Positions 53,533 to 62,979 of a DNA stretch of 64,000 bases are shown piece after piece. A program made the position numbers and the translations under genes. Positions within the stretch are counted from its first letter, which is position 1; each line of letters opens with the position of its first letter. The stretch is from Candidatus Nitrosopumilus sp. (GTDB lineage: Archaea > Thermoproteota > Nitrososphaeria > Nitrososphaerales > Nitrosopumilaceae): assembly GCA_013215285.1 (NCBI GenBank), contig JABSRD010000001.1, positions 124,001-188,000 on the forward strand, read 5' to 3'. Under the pieces are notes generated by a model that searched no databases, was not told where the DNA came from, and saw only the letters and a list, made by a program, of their open reading frames with translations.

Positions 53533-54276
53533 TTGAAATTATCTGGAAAAATTGCATTAGTAACTGGAGGAAGTCGTGGAATAGGATTTGCTACAGCTAA
53601 AATTTTGTCAGAAAATGGAGCAACAGTTGTAATTACAGCAAAAAACTCAGAACGACTAAAAAAATCAACATTGGAAATTCCTAATTCAATTGGTATTGTT
53701 GCGGATATTAGAAATAAAGTTGATGTAAAAAATGTCATAAATAAAATAATTGAAAAATTTGGTAAATTAGATATTCTTGTAAATAATGCAGGAATATTTC
53801 CAAAAATTAAACAATTACATGAGATTGATGAAGATGATTGGAATGAAGTTTTAGATGTGAATCTTACAGGACAATTTAGATTTACAAAGGAGGCAATTCC
53901 TCATTTGCAAAAAACATCTGGATCAATAATTAATATTTCATCAGATGCAGGATTAAAAGCATATCAGGGATTTAATGCTGATGCTTATTCTGCTTCAAAA
54001 GCTGCTTTAATTTTACTTACAAAATGTTGGGCACTTGAATACGCTAAAGATAAGATTAGAGTGAATTGTATTTGTCCCGGAGTAGTAGATACAGATATGA
54101 CAAAGCCATTTTTGAAAACTCAAAAAGATAGAGAATTCATGGACAGTGAGCATCCTATAGGTAGAATGGGTCAACCTGAAGAAATAGCTAAAACAGTAAT
54201 GTATTTTGTATCAGATGATTCATCATGGACCACAGGGACAATACTTGCAATAGATGGAGGACAATCAATAAAATGA
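53533..54276 (+). CDS. Short-chain dehydrogenase, FabG-like
   Basis: TTG start, 247 residues. Cofactor motif TGGSRGIGFATA, NNAGIFP, catalytic NISSDAG and YSASK, and C-terminal ILAIDGGQS mark a FabG-type SDR. Archaea lack bacterial fatty-acid synthesis, so the substrate is likely another beta-keto or sugar compound. Followed after 37 bases by a small membrane protein gene. Confidence 0.9.
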   Translation: MKLSGKIALVTGGSRGIGFATAKILSENGATVVITAKNSERLKKSTLEIPNSIGIVADIRNKVDVKNVINKIIEKFGKLDILVNNAGIFPKIKQLHEIDEDDWNEVLDVNLTGQFRFTKEAIPHLQKTSGSIINISSDAGLKAYQGFNADAYSASKAALILLTKCWALEYAKDKIRVNCICPGVVDTDMTKPFLKTQKDREFMDSEHPIGRMGQPEEIAKTVMYFVSDDSSWTTGTILAIDGGQSIK

Positions 54277-54313
54277 ATTCACATAAATGTAATACATCAT
54301 TGGTGAAAAGAAT

Positions 54314-54523
54314 ATGATTAAAAATAGAAAAGATAAAGCTAAATTAATAATTCTCTTAGGAGGAATTTGGATAATTGTTTCATTACCACTACCATGGATA
54401 ATTAACAACCCCACAGTTTCTGAATCTTCATTTTATACAATATTGGGAATTATTGGCATAATGTCTATTCCATTTATTGCTCTAGGGATAGCATGGACAC
54501 TAAAACCCGAACTTACAACTTAG
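54314..54523 (+). CDS. Small two-helix membrane protein
   Basis: 69 residues with two membrane helices (LIILLGGIWIIVSLPLPWI and LGIIGIMSIPFIALGIAW) and a basic N-terminus. Ten bases upstream of the CysQ-like gene in the same direction. No family recognised. Confidence 0.6.
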   Translation: MIKNRKDKAKLIILLGGIWIIVSLPLPWIINNPTVSESSFYTILGIIGIMSIPFIALGIAWTLKPELTT

Positions 54524-54533
54524 GAAATTTTAA

Positions 54534-55349
54534 TTGAAAGGTATTCCCATAGTTGATAAAATTCCTGAATTAGATATTGCTATCAAGGCTGCAAATGATG
54601 CTGGAAATGCAATTTTAGAAATTTATCAAAGAGATTTCAAAGTATCTAAAAAAAGTGATGATTCTCCTATTACAGATGCAGATCTTAAGAGTAACGAAGT
54701 AATTAAAAAAATTCTTTCACAAACAAAACATGCAATTTTATCTGAAGAAGACAATGATGATCAAAGTAGATTATCAAAAGAGATGATTTGGATTGTAGAT
54801 CCACTTGATGGAACTTCAGATTTTATTGATAAAACAGGTGAATTTACGGTAATGATTGCATTAATTAAAAATAAAAAACCAATTCTAGGAGTAATTGGTT
54901 GGCCTACAGAAAAAACATTGTTTGTTGCACAAAAAGATAGTGGGGCATTTAGATATTCAAATGATGAATGGCAAAAAATATCTGTAACTACAGAAACAGA
55001 ACTCACAAAATGTAGAACCGTTGGATCAAGACACCATTTATCAGATAAGGAAAAATCATTTATTAAAAAATTAGGAATTAAAGATTTTACAAGCATAGGC
55101 AGCTCATTAAAAGTTGGAAAAATTAGTTCAGGGGAAGCTGAAGCATACATTACAACTACAAATAAAATGAAAGAATGGGATTCAGCTGCATCTTATTGTA
55201 TTATTTCAGAAGCTGGAGGAAAAATGACAGACATGTTAGGAAATGACATCACATACAATAACAAAGAAGTGTATCATCAAAATGGAATTTTGGTAACAAA
55301 TGGATTAATTCATGAGAAAATTGTTGAAGAATTTAAAAAATTAGAGTAG
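54534..55349 (+). CDS. cysQ: Inositol-monophosphatase-superfamily enzyme, CysQ-like
   Basis: TTG start, 271 residues. Metal-binding signature ILSEEDNDD, WIVDPLDGTSDFI and the C-terminal EWDSAASYCIISEAGG define the family. Adjacency to APS kinase (8-base overlap at the 3' ends, convergent) and the DPLDGTxDFI variant support 3'(2'),5'-bisphosphate nucleotidase activity, clearing PAP made in sulfur metabolism; inositol phosphatase is the alternative. Confidence 0.85.
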   Translation: MKGIPIVDKIPELDIAIKAANDAGNAILEIYQRDFKVSKKSDDSPITDADLKSNEVIKKILSQTKHAILSEEDNDDQSRLSKEMIWIVDPLDGTSDFIDKTGEFTVMIALIKNKKPILGVIGWPTEKTLFVAQKDSGAFRYSNDEWQKISVTTETELTKCRTVGSRHHLSDKEKSFIKKLGIKDFTSIGSSLKVGKISSGEAEAYITTTNKMKEWDSAASYCIISEAGGKMTDMLGNDITYNNKEVYHQNGILVTNGLIHEKIVEEFKKLE

Positions 55350-55856
55350 GTTTCTTCCTTTAAGAAAATCCCTTACTTTGTTTGCACTATCTGAAAGTGA
55401 ATCATGTTCTGTGTCAATTACTAAATCCGCATTTTCTGGAGCCTCATAAGGATCATCAATTCCTGTAAATCCTTTGATTTCTCCTTTTCTTGCTTTGGCA
55501 TACATGCCTTTGACATCTCTTTCTTCACATTTTTCAAGTGAACATTTTACATAGCATTCTGCAAATTGATCACCTGAATTGATAATCTCTCTTGCATTTT
55601 CTCTGTTCTCAGCATATGGAGATACTAGCGATACTACACTAGGAACACCATGATTCAACAAGAGTTTAGCCAAATGAGCAACTTTTTTGTTGTGTTCATC
55701 ACGTCCTGCTTTTGAAAAATCTTTTGGAGAAAACCATTCTCTTAGTTCATCACCGTCAAGCATTGCTAAATTTGGTATATCTTTTTGCAAATCTTTTACG
55801 ATTGTAGTTTTTCCTGAACAAGGAAGGCCGGTCATCCAAAGAATGAAAGGTTTCAT
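55341..55856 (-). CDS. cysC: Adenylylsulfate (APS) kinase
   Basis: Phosphorylates APS to PAPS. P-loop MTGLPCSGKTTI, DGDELREWF, FSKAGRDEHNKKVA, PYAENRENAREI and GFTGIDDPYEAPENADLVIDT are APS-kinase signatures. Length 171. Convergent with the CysQ-like gene. With sat and cysH at 37-39 kb it completes sulfate activation, although the cysteine-rich CysH may use APS directly. Confidence 0.93.
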   Translation of the reverse strand: MKPFILWMTGLPCSGKTTIVKDLQKDIPNLAMLDGDELREWFSPKDFSKAGRDEHNKKVAHLAKLLLNHGVPSVVSLVSPYAENRENAREIINSGDQFAECYVKCSLEKCEERDVKGMYAKARKGEIKGFTGIDDPYEAPENADLVIDTEHDSLSDSANKVRDFLKGRNLL

Positions 55857-56005
55857 GAAGAAAAATATCTAAACAGGACATAAAGAGCTTACGTTAATTT
55901 TTAAATCAAGACTAATTTTCAAGCTATTTGATTTCTTTAATGATATCCTAAAATCAAATAAATCTAGTTTAACTTTTATCCATACATGTTTATCTGTAAT
56001 TATTA

Positions 56006-57086
56006 ATGAATCTCATAATTTTGTCTATTTTGAATTTGATTAGAGGGCAAGGTGGTGAAATTATTTCATTGTCTGATTTTGATGTAAGTTTTATTTTTGA
56101 TAAAATTTTTGAAATACAAAATTCTATTTCAACACTATCTATTCAAGATGGTCCAATTGCATCAGCTCCTGTAATATTACTTGCAGCAGGAGTAGTAATT
56201 TTTCTTGGAGTTGCAGGAGAAGCATTTTTCAAAAAAACAGGAATACCAGATGTTGCATTTTTAATGGTTCTTGGAGTAATAATAGGACCAGTATTAGGAA
56301 TTATACAACCAGAAGCTGTAATTGAAGTAGTGCCATATTTTGCGGCACTTGCATTAATAATTATTATGTTTGATGGTGGGGGTTCCTTGGATGTATATCT
56401 CAACAAAGCTTGGTAATGCTCAGCATGCATACATGCTCACATTAGGAATTTTGTTTGTTTTGTTCTTTTTAGCAAATTCGTTTGGGGAATCAGGTGCTTT
56501 AACTGCACTTGTGTTTGGTTTAATGCTTGGAAATAAACGCCATCTCTCACGAGTACTCAAATTTAAGCTGCCAAGAATTGAGTTAGATGATCCTACACAT
56601 AATCAACTAACATTTTTGGTAAGATCATTTTTCTTTGTGTTTGTAGGATTAATGGCAAGTTTTGGACAAGTAGAATATGTTGTGTTTGGAATTTTGATTA
56701 CAATTGCTGTTTTTGGTGGAAGAATATTTGTTGGAAAAATAACTCTAACAAAAAGATTTTCCAAGCTTGATAGAGCTGTAACTAATTCAATGATTCCTAG
56801 GGGATTAGCTGCTGCAGTACTTGCAACATATCCTATAACTATGGGTTTACCAAACGCTGAAGCTTATCCACAAATAATTTTCTTTATCATTTTATCATCA
56901 GTAATTATTACTACAATTGGCTTAGGAAAATCAAAGAAAATTCCTCCACCCGAATCAGTTGAGGGTGGATTTGTTAAAAAATCACCAGAGGATTCTGATG
57001 ATGGTGGATTAATTGAAAAGACGACTGATAATTCAATGACTGATTCGGTTGATGGTGGATTTGTTAAAAAATCTGATTTTAACTAA
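56006..57086 (+). pseudogene. Cation/proton antiporter with central deletion and frameshift
   Basis: The first part (56006-56416) has the N-terminal helices of a CPA-type antiporter (PVILLAAGVVIFLGVAGEAFF, PDVAFLMVLGVIIGPVLGI, ALIIIMFDGGGSLDVYL) and stops. The second part, in another frame, resumes at about 56400 with KLGNAQHAYMLTLGILFVLFF, GALTALVFGLMLGN and MIPRGLAAAVLATYP and ends in a cytoplasmic tail with two SV(E/D)GGFVKKS repeats. Relative to a full antiporter about 130 residues of the middle, including transport helices, are missing at the junction. A non-functional deletion product or a misassembly. Confidence 0.75.
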
Positions 57087-57169
57087 GTTTGTTAACTATG
57101 CAAAACTTGGTAATTTTACAAAATTAGAGCCTGAATTATACAAAAATTTACAACAGATTAACATGAAAA

Positions 57170-57475
57170 CTAAGAGTTTAGTTTTTCTTTAATTGTTTGA
57201 ACATATTTTTTATTATATTCGTTAAATTGTTGAATCTTATTTTGAGCCAACGCCATAGCACCAGGTCTACTGTTGATATGTTTTTCAGTAGCTTTTTGTT
57301 GTTCTAAAAGATTCTCAAGATTTTCTTTTGGTTGTGATTCTAATTCTGCAAGTAAAATTCCAAGTTCTTTTTCAAAAATATTTTTCATGTCAGGAATTTC
57401 AGGTGGATCAGCACCAATGATTTCTTTGGTAGTTATTTTTCCAAATACTTTCTTATCTAATTCAATCAATAACAA
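57170..57475 (-). CDS. Small coiled-coil protein
   Basis: 101 residues, mostly helical and charged (KNIFEKELGILLAELES, NLENLLEQQKATEKHIN, ALAQNKIQQFNEYNKKYVQ). No membrane segment. Function unknown. Lies convergent to the broken antiporter. Confidence 0.6.
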   Translation of the reverse strand: MLLIELDKKVFGKITTKEIIGADPPEIPDMKNIFEKELGILLAELESQPKENLENLLEQQKATEKHINSRPGAMALAQNKIQQFNEYNKKYVQTIKEKLNS

Positions 57476-57657
57476 AATAAAGAATTAGTTGTATAAATTC
57501 AATTTCATTTGAAAAGAATTTGGAAAAAACGAGTGTAGTGTAATCAAACATTTTATCTTTAGATAATTTTATTGCTTTTTGATGACTTATTATGTAGAAG
57601 TAGAAAAGGAAAAGAAAAATATCTAGCTCAGATTGTAAGATAAAATTAGTAATTTAA

Positions 57658-57674
57658 TCACGCCTAAAAATTAA
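57658..57674 (+). promoter_or_regulatory. Shared upstream motif TCACGCCTAAAAATTAA, copy 2
   Basis: About 36 bases before the ATG of the 57710 gene and just upstream of a TATA-like CTTATAAG. Matches the element at 44162-44177 except for one A and shares its core with 47749-47759, each pointing towards the downstream gene. The position immediately upstream of the TATA element suits an activator or BRE-proximal site. Confidence 0.45.
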
Positions 57675-57709
57675 AGTTCTACTTATAAGAAATCAATGTC
57701 AATAGAATT

Positions 57710-57982
57710 ATGGCAGTCCCAACTGATATCGAGGAATTTGTTGAAAAGCACATCAAATTAATGATTTCTCAAACTGAAACGTATCTACCTTTTATCAAAG
57801 TAGCATTTCCATACTCAAATAATATGGCAGATAGTGTTTACAATCTAATTATTGGTAGTGCATTATCTGTATTTGTAAATCAATATGCAATAAAGATGAA
57901 AAATCCAACTGTAGAAGATTTTACAGAATTTGGAAAGACTGCTCTTAAATATAGAGATCAGATTGACCAGTTTTTTAAATAA
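57710..57982 (+). CDS. Small conserved-looking helical protein
   Basis: 90 residues, soluble and mainly helical: PTDIEEFVEKHIKLMISQTE, VYNLIIGSALSVFVNQYAI, DFTEFGKTALKYRDQIDQFF. It has its own promoter-like sequence (TATA at about 57682). Ends one base before the convergent small gene. No family recognised. Confidence 0.65.
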   Translation: MAVPTDIEEFVEKHIKLMISQTETYLPFIKVAFPYSNNMADSVYNLIIGSALSVFVNQYAIKMKNPTVEDFTEFGKTALKYRDQIDQFFK

Positions 57983-58213
57983 TTAGGCCAATTCGCCTAG
58001 AAAGTGAATAGTATCATTAGTTACAATAACTGTTCTATCTCTTGGAACACGGTATAATTTTTTTGAACCGTTATTTGATTGGACAATGAGTTTTGAAAAT
58101 GGATCTTTGAGTGATTTGTAAAGAACTCCTTTATCATTTGCTGATTGAGACCAATTAGTTCCCTGAACAAATGAAATTGTTTGAAATTTTACAACTTGAT
58201 AGGAATAAACCAT
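57983..58213 (-). CDS. Small beta-rich protein next to CrcB
   Basis: 76 residues, starts MVYSYQVVKFQTISF and contains LIVQSNNGSKKLYRVPRDRTV; predicted beta-rich, soluble. Six bases downstream of crcB on the same strand, so co-transcribed. No family recognised; a regulatory or accessory role to fluoride export is only positional inference. Confidence 0.6.
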   Translation of the reverse strand: MVYSYQVVKFQTISFVQGTNWSQSANDKGVLYKSLKDPFSKLIVQSNNGSKKLYRVPRDRTVIVTNDTIHFLGELA

Positions 58214-58219
58214 TTCTAA

Positions 58220-58600
58220 TTAATTAGTAATAATTGCACTCATTAAGGATTTGCCTCCAATTAGTGCTGCAATAGATAATCCCACATTTGCAATAATATT
58301 GATTGCAAGTATTCCATATTGATTATTTTCTAGAAGATTATTCGAATCAAGTGCAAACGATGACATCGTAGTAAGTGATCCACAAAATCCTACTGCTGCA
58401 AAAAGAGAATATCTTCCATCAAGATGGTATTGTTCTGATATTATTACAAATGCGCCAAGGATAAATGCGCCAATAACATTGACTATCAAAACATTGACAG
58501 GTAATGTATTGAAAAGTAAAGGTGATTCAGTAACCTTGTATCTCAAAAAAGCTCCAAGTACAGAACCAACTGCAAGAAAAACATATTCCAGACCTTTCAT
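58220..58600 (-). CDS. crcB: Fluoride channel CrcB/Fluc
   Basis: 126 residues with four membrane helices. Family signatures: GSVLGAFLRYKV, NVIGAFILGAF and GFCGSLTTMSSFA, the segment lining the fluoride pore. Works as a dual-topology dimer in characterised members. Followed on the same strand by a small gene at 6 bases. I see no clear fluoride riboswitch in the 130 bases upstream. Confidence 0.92.
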   Translation of the reverse strand: MKGLEYVFLAVGSVLGAFLRYKVTESPLLFNTLPVNVLIVNVIGAFILGAFVIISEQYHLDGRYSLFAAVGFCGSLTTMSSFALDSNNLLENNQYGILAINIIANVGLSIAALIGGKSLMSAIITN

Positions 58601-58730
58601 CTATACGACATACACTAAAGACATTATTAGTGCTATTTGTGACGATTTTAATTCAATTTGTTCCTAAATTAATAATAATTTGGAGAAATGTGTCTATGGT
58701 TTTTATAGGTTCAATATTTTCCCAGACTGA

Positions 58731-58922
58731 ATGACCATTAAACTAAGATGTGATGACTATGGTTTTGAGTGTGAATTTGCACTAGATGAAGAAAAAACTA
58801 TAGGATTAATCCAAAAATTAAGAGATCATTTTGAAGAAGAACACGGAATTGATTATACAATTGAGGCAGTAACTCAAATGATTACAAATCGTGGGCATTC
58901 TTTAGAATCAATAAAGAAATAA
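58731..58922 (+). CDS. DUF1059-family small protein
   Basis: 63 residues: MTIKLRCDDYGFECEFALD and the LIQKLRDHFEEEHGIDYT helix match the DUF1059 pattern (C..G..C..........H....H). Two cysteines and two histidines could form a small metal site. Function unknown. Confidence 0.75.
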   Translation: MTIKLRCDDYGFECEFALDEEKTIGLIQKLRDHFEEEHGIDYTIEAVTQMITNRGHSLESIKK

Positions 58923-59103
58923 ATTTTAAAAAAAATTATTTTTCATTTTTAACATTTATTATAATGTGTTTTGTATGTAAAACAAGAATTTTAGTTTATT
59001 ATAAAAAAATTAAAGGAATTTTTTGTTTACAAAGTTTTGTTATGATTATAAAATTACCTAAAACGATTTATTTTTATTTTAAAAGTGCAAATAGTTTACA
59101 GTA

Positions 59104-60024
59104 GTGATAAAAAATTATTCAAATGATTATGATGTCAAGTGTGAACTAGATACTTGCAAAACCTATCCTGCAATAACAGACTCTGATAGAGGTGAAATAA
59201 TTTGTGGGGGTTGCGGTCTTATCCTAGTGCAAAACATATCTGATGCATCATATGAAAGCAATGGTTACACTCAAGAAAGTTTTATGAAATTAGCAAGAAC
59301 AGGTCCAGCTACATCATTAACAATGTATGATAGAGGACTATCGACTGTTATTGGAGCCAATAAAGATTCTACTGGAAAACCATTGCCTAGCAAAACAAAA
59401 TATGAGTTCAATAGATTACGAACATGGGATCAGAGAAGCAAATCAAGAAAAACTGCTTCATTTAGTAAGGCATTTACTTTACTTCACGGAATGAAAACGA
59501 AATTAGGAATACCAAATAATACTGTAGAAAATGCAGCCTATATTTACAGAAAAGTAGTTGATGCAAAACTAACAAGAGGAAGAACAATGGCATCATTAAT
59601 TTCTGCATCTTTGTATGCAGCATGCAGGGAAAATAACATTCCAAGAACACTGGATGATATTGCTAATGCTGCAAATATTGAAAGGCGAATACTATCTAGA
59701 GATTTAAGAACTATAATCAAAAAGCTTGGATTAAATCTTAATCAATATGATACTGCTTCATTTATCTCAAAAATTTCAAATAACATGAATCTAAAAGAAA
59801 AGACCAAACGAGATGCATTTGAGATACTAAGAAAATGTGAAAAAGAACAAATTACTGCTGGAAAACATCCTGTGGCACAAGCTGCGGCTTCATTGTACAT
59901 TTCATGTATAATAAATGGTGAAAAAATCAGTCAAAAAAAGTTTTCAGTGGAATCTGGAATAAGTGATGTAACAATCAGAAATAGAACTGTATTAATCAAG
60001 AAAACATTAAAGCTAGTTGAATAG
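59104..60024 (+). CDS. tfb: Transcription initiation factor TFB
   Basis: Archaeal TFIIB that recruits RNA polymerase to TBP-bound promoters. GTG start, 306 residues. N-terminal zinc ribbon (CELDTC ... CGGCGLI) followed by the B-finger region and two cyclin repeats (about 115-205 and 215-305), with AASLYISCIINGEKISQ in the second. Thaumarchaea encode several TFBs; this one is not linked to other transcription genes. Preceded by a 180-base AT-rich spacer. Confidence 0.94.
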   Translation: MIKNYSNDYDVKCELDTCKTYPAITDSDRGEIICGGCGLILVQNISDASYESNGYTQESFMKLARTGPATSLTMYDRGLSTVIGANKDSTGKPLPSKTKYEFNRLRTWDQRSKSRKTASFSKAFTLLHGMKTKLGIPNNTVENAAYIYRKVVDAKLTRGRTMASLISASLYAACRENNIPRTLDDIANAANIERRILSRDLRTIIKKLGLNLNQYDTASFISKISNNMNLKEKTKRDAFEILRKCEKEQITAGKHPVAQAAASLYISCIINGEKISQKKFSVESGISDVTIRNRTVLIKKTLKLVE

Positions 60025-60041
60025 ATTATTTTAAAAAAATT

Positions 60042-60479
60042 CTACAAGTTAATTGTGGTAGAAACTATTTTTTCAAATAATATATTTTTTAGTTGACTAA
60101 GCAAATCCATCATTACTTTGATTTGTTCCATTATTACTTCTTTAAGACTTTGAATAGTATCATTAAGTTCAGATATTTCAGCTTGAAATCTTGACTTTTC
60201 ATTTTTTAGAGTTGATATTTGACCTTGGAGATCAGTATTTTGTTGTTTTAATTTGTTATTTTCTTCAGTTAATCGTTGCATTTTTTCTGATTCAGTTTCT
60301 CCTGGAAATGGTATAGGGGTAGGTACAGGTTCTGGCATTCTGATGGGTTCTGGTTCTGGAGTAGGTGCAGGAATTTGAGGAGGTTTTGGTTCTTGTTCAG
60401 TTTCAAATGCTAAAGTAAATTGAACAGTACTAACTAAGAAAATTGTAATAGTTAAACCAAAAATTAGACTAGTTTTCAT
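60042..60479 (-). CDS. Secreted protein with Pro-rich linker and coiled coil
   Basis: 145 residues: signal peptide (LIFGLTITIFLVSTVQFTLAF), a Pro/Glu-rich stretch of the type PEPEPIRMPEPVPTPIPFP, then a coiled coil of about 75 residues with hydrophobic heptads (LQGQISTLKNEKSRFQAEI). Probably anchored at the cell surface by self-association. No family recognised. Convergent with tfb. Confidence 0.7.
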   Translation of the reverse strand: MKTSLIFGLTITIFLVSTVQFTLAFETEQEPKPPQIPAPTPEPEPIRMPEPVPTPIPFPGETESEKMQRLTEENNKLKQQNTDLQGQISTLKNEKSRFQAEISELNDTIQSLKEVIMEQIKVMMDLLSQLKNILFEKIVSTTINL

Positions 60480-60551
60480 TTTATTCTATCAATAATAATA
60501 GAATAATTTTGTATATGAATATGATTATAAATTTCTAAATGAAAAGAAGAG

Positions 60552-60769
60552 TTATTTGTAGAAATCAGGTTCTTGGTCTCTTTTTTGTTTTGGAAGATCA
60601 TCCATAACAGCTTGAACGACTTCATTGTGATTATATGTTAAATGTCTAAGAAATTTTGCTGATTCATCTGCTCTTTTTTTTGATCAGCAAATAACATTTC
60701 AGGGCTACTTAATTCAGCCATCATCGTATTGCATTCCTGACATGGATCAAAATCAAGATAAAGTTTCAT
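60552..60769 (-). pseudogene. Small Cys-containing protein gene frameshifted at an A8 run
   Basis: From ATG 60769 the frame reads MKLYLDFDPCQECNTMMAEL and SSPEMLFADQKK, then reaches eight A (minus strand) and shortly a stop. Adding one A continues RADESAKFLRHLTYNHNE and VVQAVMDDLPKQKRDQEPD to FYK and TAA at 60552. The restored product of 72 residues looks natural, with a CxxC pair. One-base homopolymer deletion is the likely cause, sequencing error or mutation. Confidence 0.75.
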
Positions 60770-60804
60770 TATTTTGTCTCATTCTCCTTAGTATTTAGAC
60801 TATT

Positions 60805-62952
60805 TTATGAATTGAGCAATGGTGCCTCTTTTTTTCGAGGTTTTACCTTATCTACTGCATCAATTAGATCTTGTTGAGAAATCTTGATTTCTTTAATATT
60901 TTGAGATTTACCACTTACATATCGTTTTAGAGCTGCCATTGCTGCTCTGTTTGCAACTGCACCTATTTCTGCTCCACTAAAACCATCTGTTAATTCTACA
61001 AGTTTTTCAATCTTAACATCATTTGCAAGTGGTTTCTTTTTGGTATGAATCTCAAAGATTTGTTGTCTTCCTTTGGTATCAGGATTAGGTACCTCAATTA
61101 TTCTATCAAATCTTCCAGGTCTTAACAAAGCCTCATCTACAATATCTAGTCGATTAGTTGCACCAATTATCAAAACATTATGTAATTCCTCTAATCCATC
61201 AATCTCAGTTAGAATTTGAGATACAACACTTTCTGTAACATGTGAACCAGAATCACTACTACCTCGTCTAGGAACAAGGGCATCTACTTCATCTAAAAAG
61301 ATGATACATGGTGCTGCTTGTCTTGCTTTTCTAAAAATTTCTCTAATTCCTTTTTCAGATTCTCCAACCCATTTTGAAAGTAATTCAGGACCTTTTATGC
61401 TAATAAAATTAGACTCTGTCATGTTTGCAAGAGCTTTTGCAATCAAAGTTTTACCAGTTCCAGGTGGACCATGAAGTAGTATTCCTTTTGGTGTTTCTAC
61501 ATTGACATAATCAAAGGCTTCTTTATGTTTAATGGGCCATTCAATTGCTTCTCGAAGTTCTTCTTTTAATGCATCCAAGCCTCCAACATCATCCCAACTA
61601 ACATCTGGAATTTGCACTTGGACTTCTCTGAGTGCACTTGGACTAACTTCTTTTAATGCGTCTCTAAAATCTTCACTAGTAATTCTAATTTTTTGAAGAA
61701 TTTCTGAAGAAATTTTATCTTCATCAAGATCAATTTTTTCATCTGCAAGAATTCTACGAAGAGATCTCATTGCAGCTTCTTTTGCTAACACTTCTAAATC
61801 AGCTCCTACAAATCCGTGTGTGATCTTTGAGATTTGTTTAAGATCTACTTTGTCATCAATTGGCATACCACGTGTATGAATTGAAAGAATATCGAATCTT
61901 CCTTCATCATCTGGAATTCCAATTTCTATTTCTCTATCAAATCTTCCAGGTCTTCTTAGTGCAGGGTCAATCGAGTCTGGTCTGTTAGTAGCTGCAATTA
62001 CTACAACTTTTCCTCTAGATTTCATTCCATCCATCAATGTTAAAAGTTGAGAAACTATTCTTTTTTCAAGCTCACCTGATACCTCATCTCTCTTTGGAGC
62101 AATAGAATCAATCTCATCTATGAAAATTATACTAGGTGAATTTTCCTCAGCTTGTGTAAATATTTCTCTGAGTCTTTCTTCACTTTCTCCATAGTGTTTT
62201 GCCATTATTTCAGGACCGCTAAGTGAGACGAAATTAGCATTAGTTTCTCCTGCTACTGCTTTTGCAAGTAATGTTTTACCAGTTCCCGGAGGACCATATA
62301 GTAAAACTCCTTTCGGTGCCTCTACGCCTATTTTATCAAACAATTCAGGATGTCTCATAGGTAATTCTACCATTTCTCGAATTTTCTTAACCTCGTTTTT
62401 TAGACCACCAAGTTCATCATATGTAATTCTTGGAATAGATGCATCAATTATTTTAGTCATTGAACCAAGTTTGAAAACTGTATTTTCAGTAACAATAACC
62501 GGTTTTGATGGTTTTGTACTAGTTACAATAAATTGTATTTTTCCACCCATTTGTGTTGGTAATTGAATTGAATCATGAACAGTAAAAACATGATTCTGAA
62601 AATTGGCAATCATTACATCATGTAATTGTTCTCCATCGATAGGCAATTTTTCAGTTGGTGATAATGTAATTTGTTCAGCATTAGAAGCTTCAACAGATTT
62701 AATGGATATTTTATCTCCAATTCCTGCACCAATATTTAATCTAGTAATTCCATCTATTTTTATAATTCCTGTTCCATATTCTTCAGGAGTTCCTGGCCAA
62801 AGTTTTACATGTGTTTTTTTATTATATGTTAACTCTAAGATTTGACCTGTATTCCATTTTTGATCTTCAATTATTTTGGGATCAACAATTGCTTTACCTC
62901 TTCCAACATGTTGTTGTGCAATTTCATCTATTTTTAAAATAATTTCATTCAT
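60805..62952 (-). CDS. cdc48: Cdc48/VCP-type AAA ATPase
   Basis: Double-ring AAA unfoldase of 715 residues. N-terminal double-psi barrel domain (about 1-185), D1 ([19 protein letters not shown] Walker [15 protein letters not shown] Walker B, then an [19 protein letters not shown] stretch) and D2 ([45 protein letters not shown]). The protein ends about 20 residues after the last helix ([15 protein letters not shown]). Likely partners are archaeal proteasome or ubiquitin-like systems; Hsp20 lies 27 bases upstream in the same direction. Confidence 0.95.
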   Translation of the reverse strand: MNEIILKIDEIAQQHVGRGKAIVDPKIIEDQKWNTGQILELTYNKKTHVKLWPGTPEEYGTGIIKIDGITRLNIGAGIGDKISIKSVEASNAEQITLSPTEKLPIDGEQLHDVMIANFQNHVFTVHDSIQLPTQMGGKIQFIVTSTKPSKPVIVTENTVFKLGSMTKIIDASIPRITYDELGGLKNEVKKIREMVELPMRHPELFDKIGVEAPKGVLLYGPPGTGKTLLAKAVAGETNANFVSLSGPEIMAKHYGESEERLREIFTQAEENSPSIIFIDEIDSIAPKRDEVSGELEKRIVSQLLTLMDGMKSRGKVVVIAATNRPDSIDPALRRPGRFDREIEIGIPDDEGRFDILSIHTRGMPIDDKVDLKQISKITHGFVGADLEVLAKEAAMRSLRRILADEKIDLDEDKISSEILQKIRITSEDFRDALKEVSPSALREVQVQIPDVSWDDVGGLDALKEELREAIEWPIKHKEAFDYVNVETPKGILLHGPPGTGKTLIAKALANMTESNFISIKGPELLSKWVGESEKGIREIFRKARQAAPCIIFLDEVDALVPRRGSSDSGSHVTESVVSQILTEIDGLEELHNVLIIGATNRLDIVDEALLRPGRFDRIIEVPNPDTKGRQQIFEIHTKKKPLANDVKIEKLVELTDGFSGAEIGAVANRAAMAALKRYVSGKSQNIKEIKISQQDLIDAVDKVKPRKKEAPLLNS

Positions 62953-62979
62953 ATTATTACCTCAAAAAATAAGAGGGGT

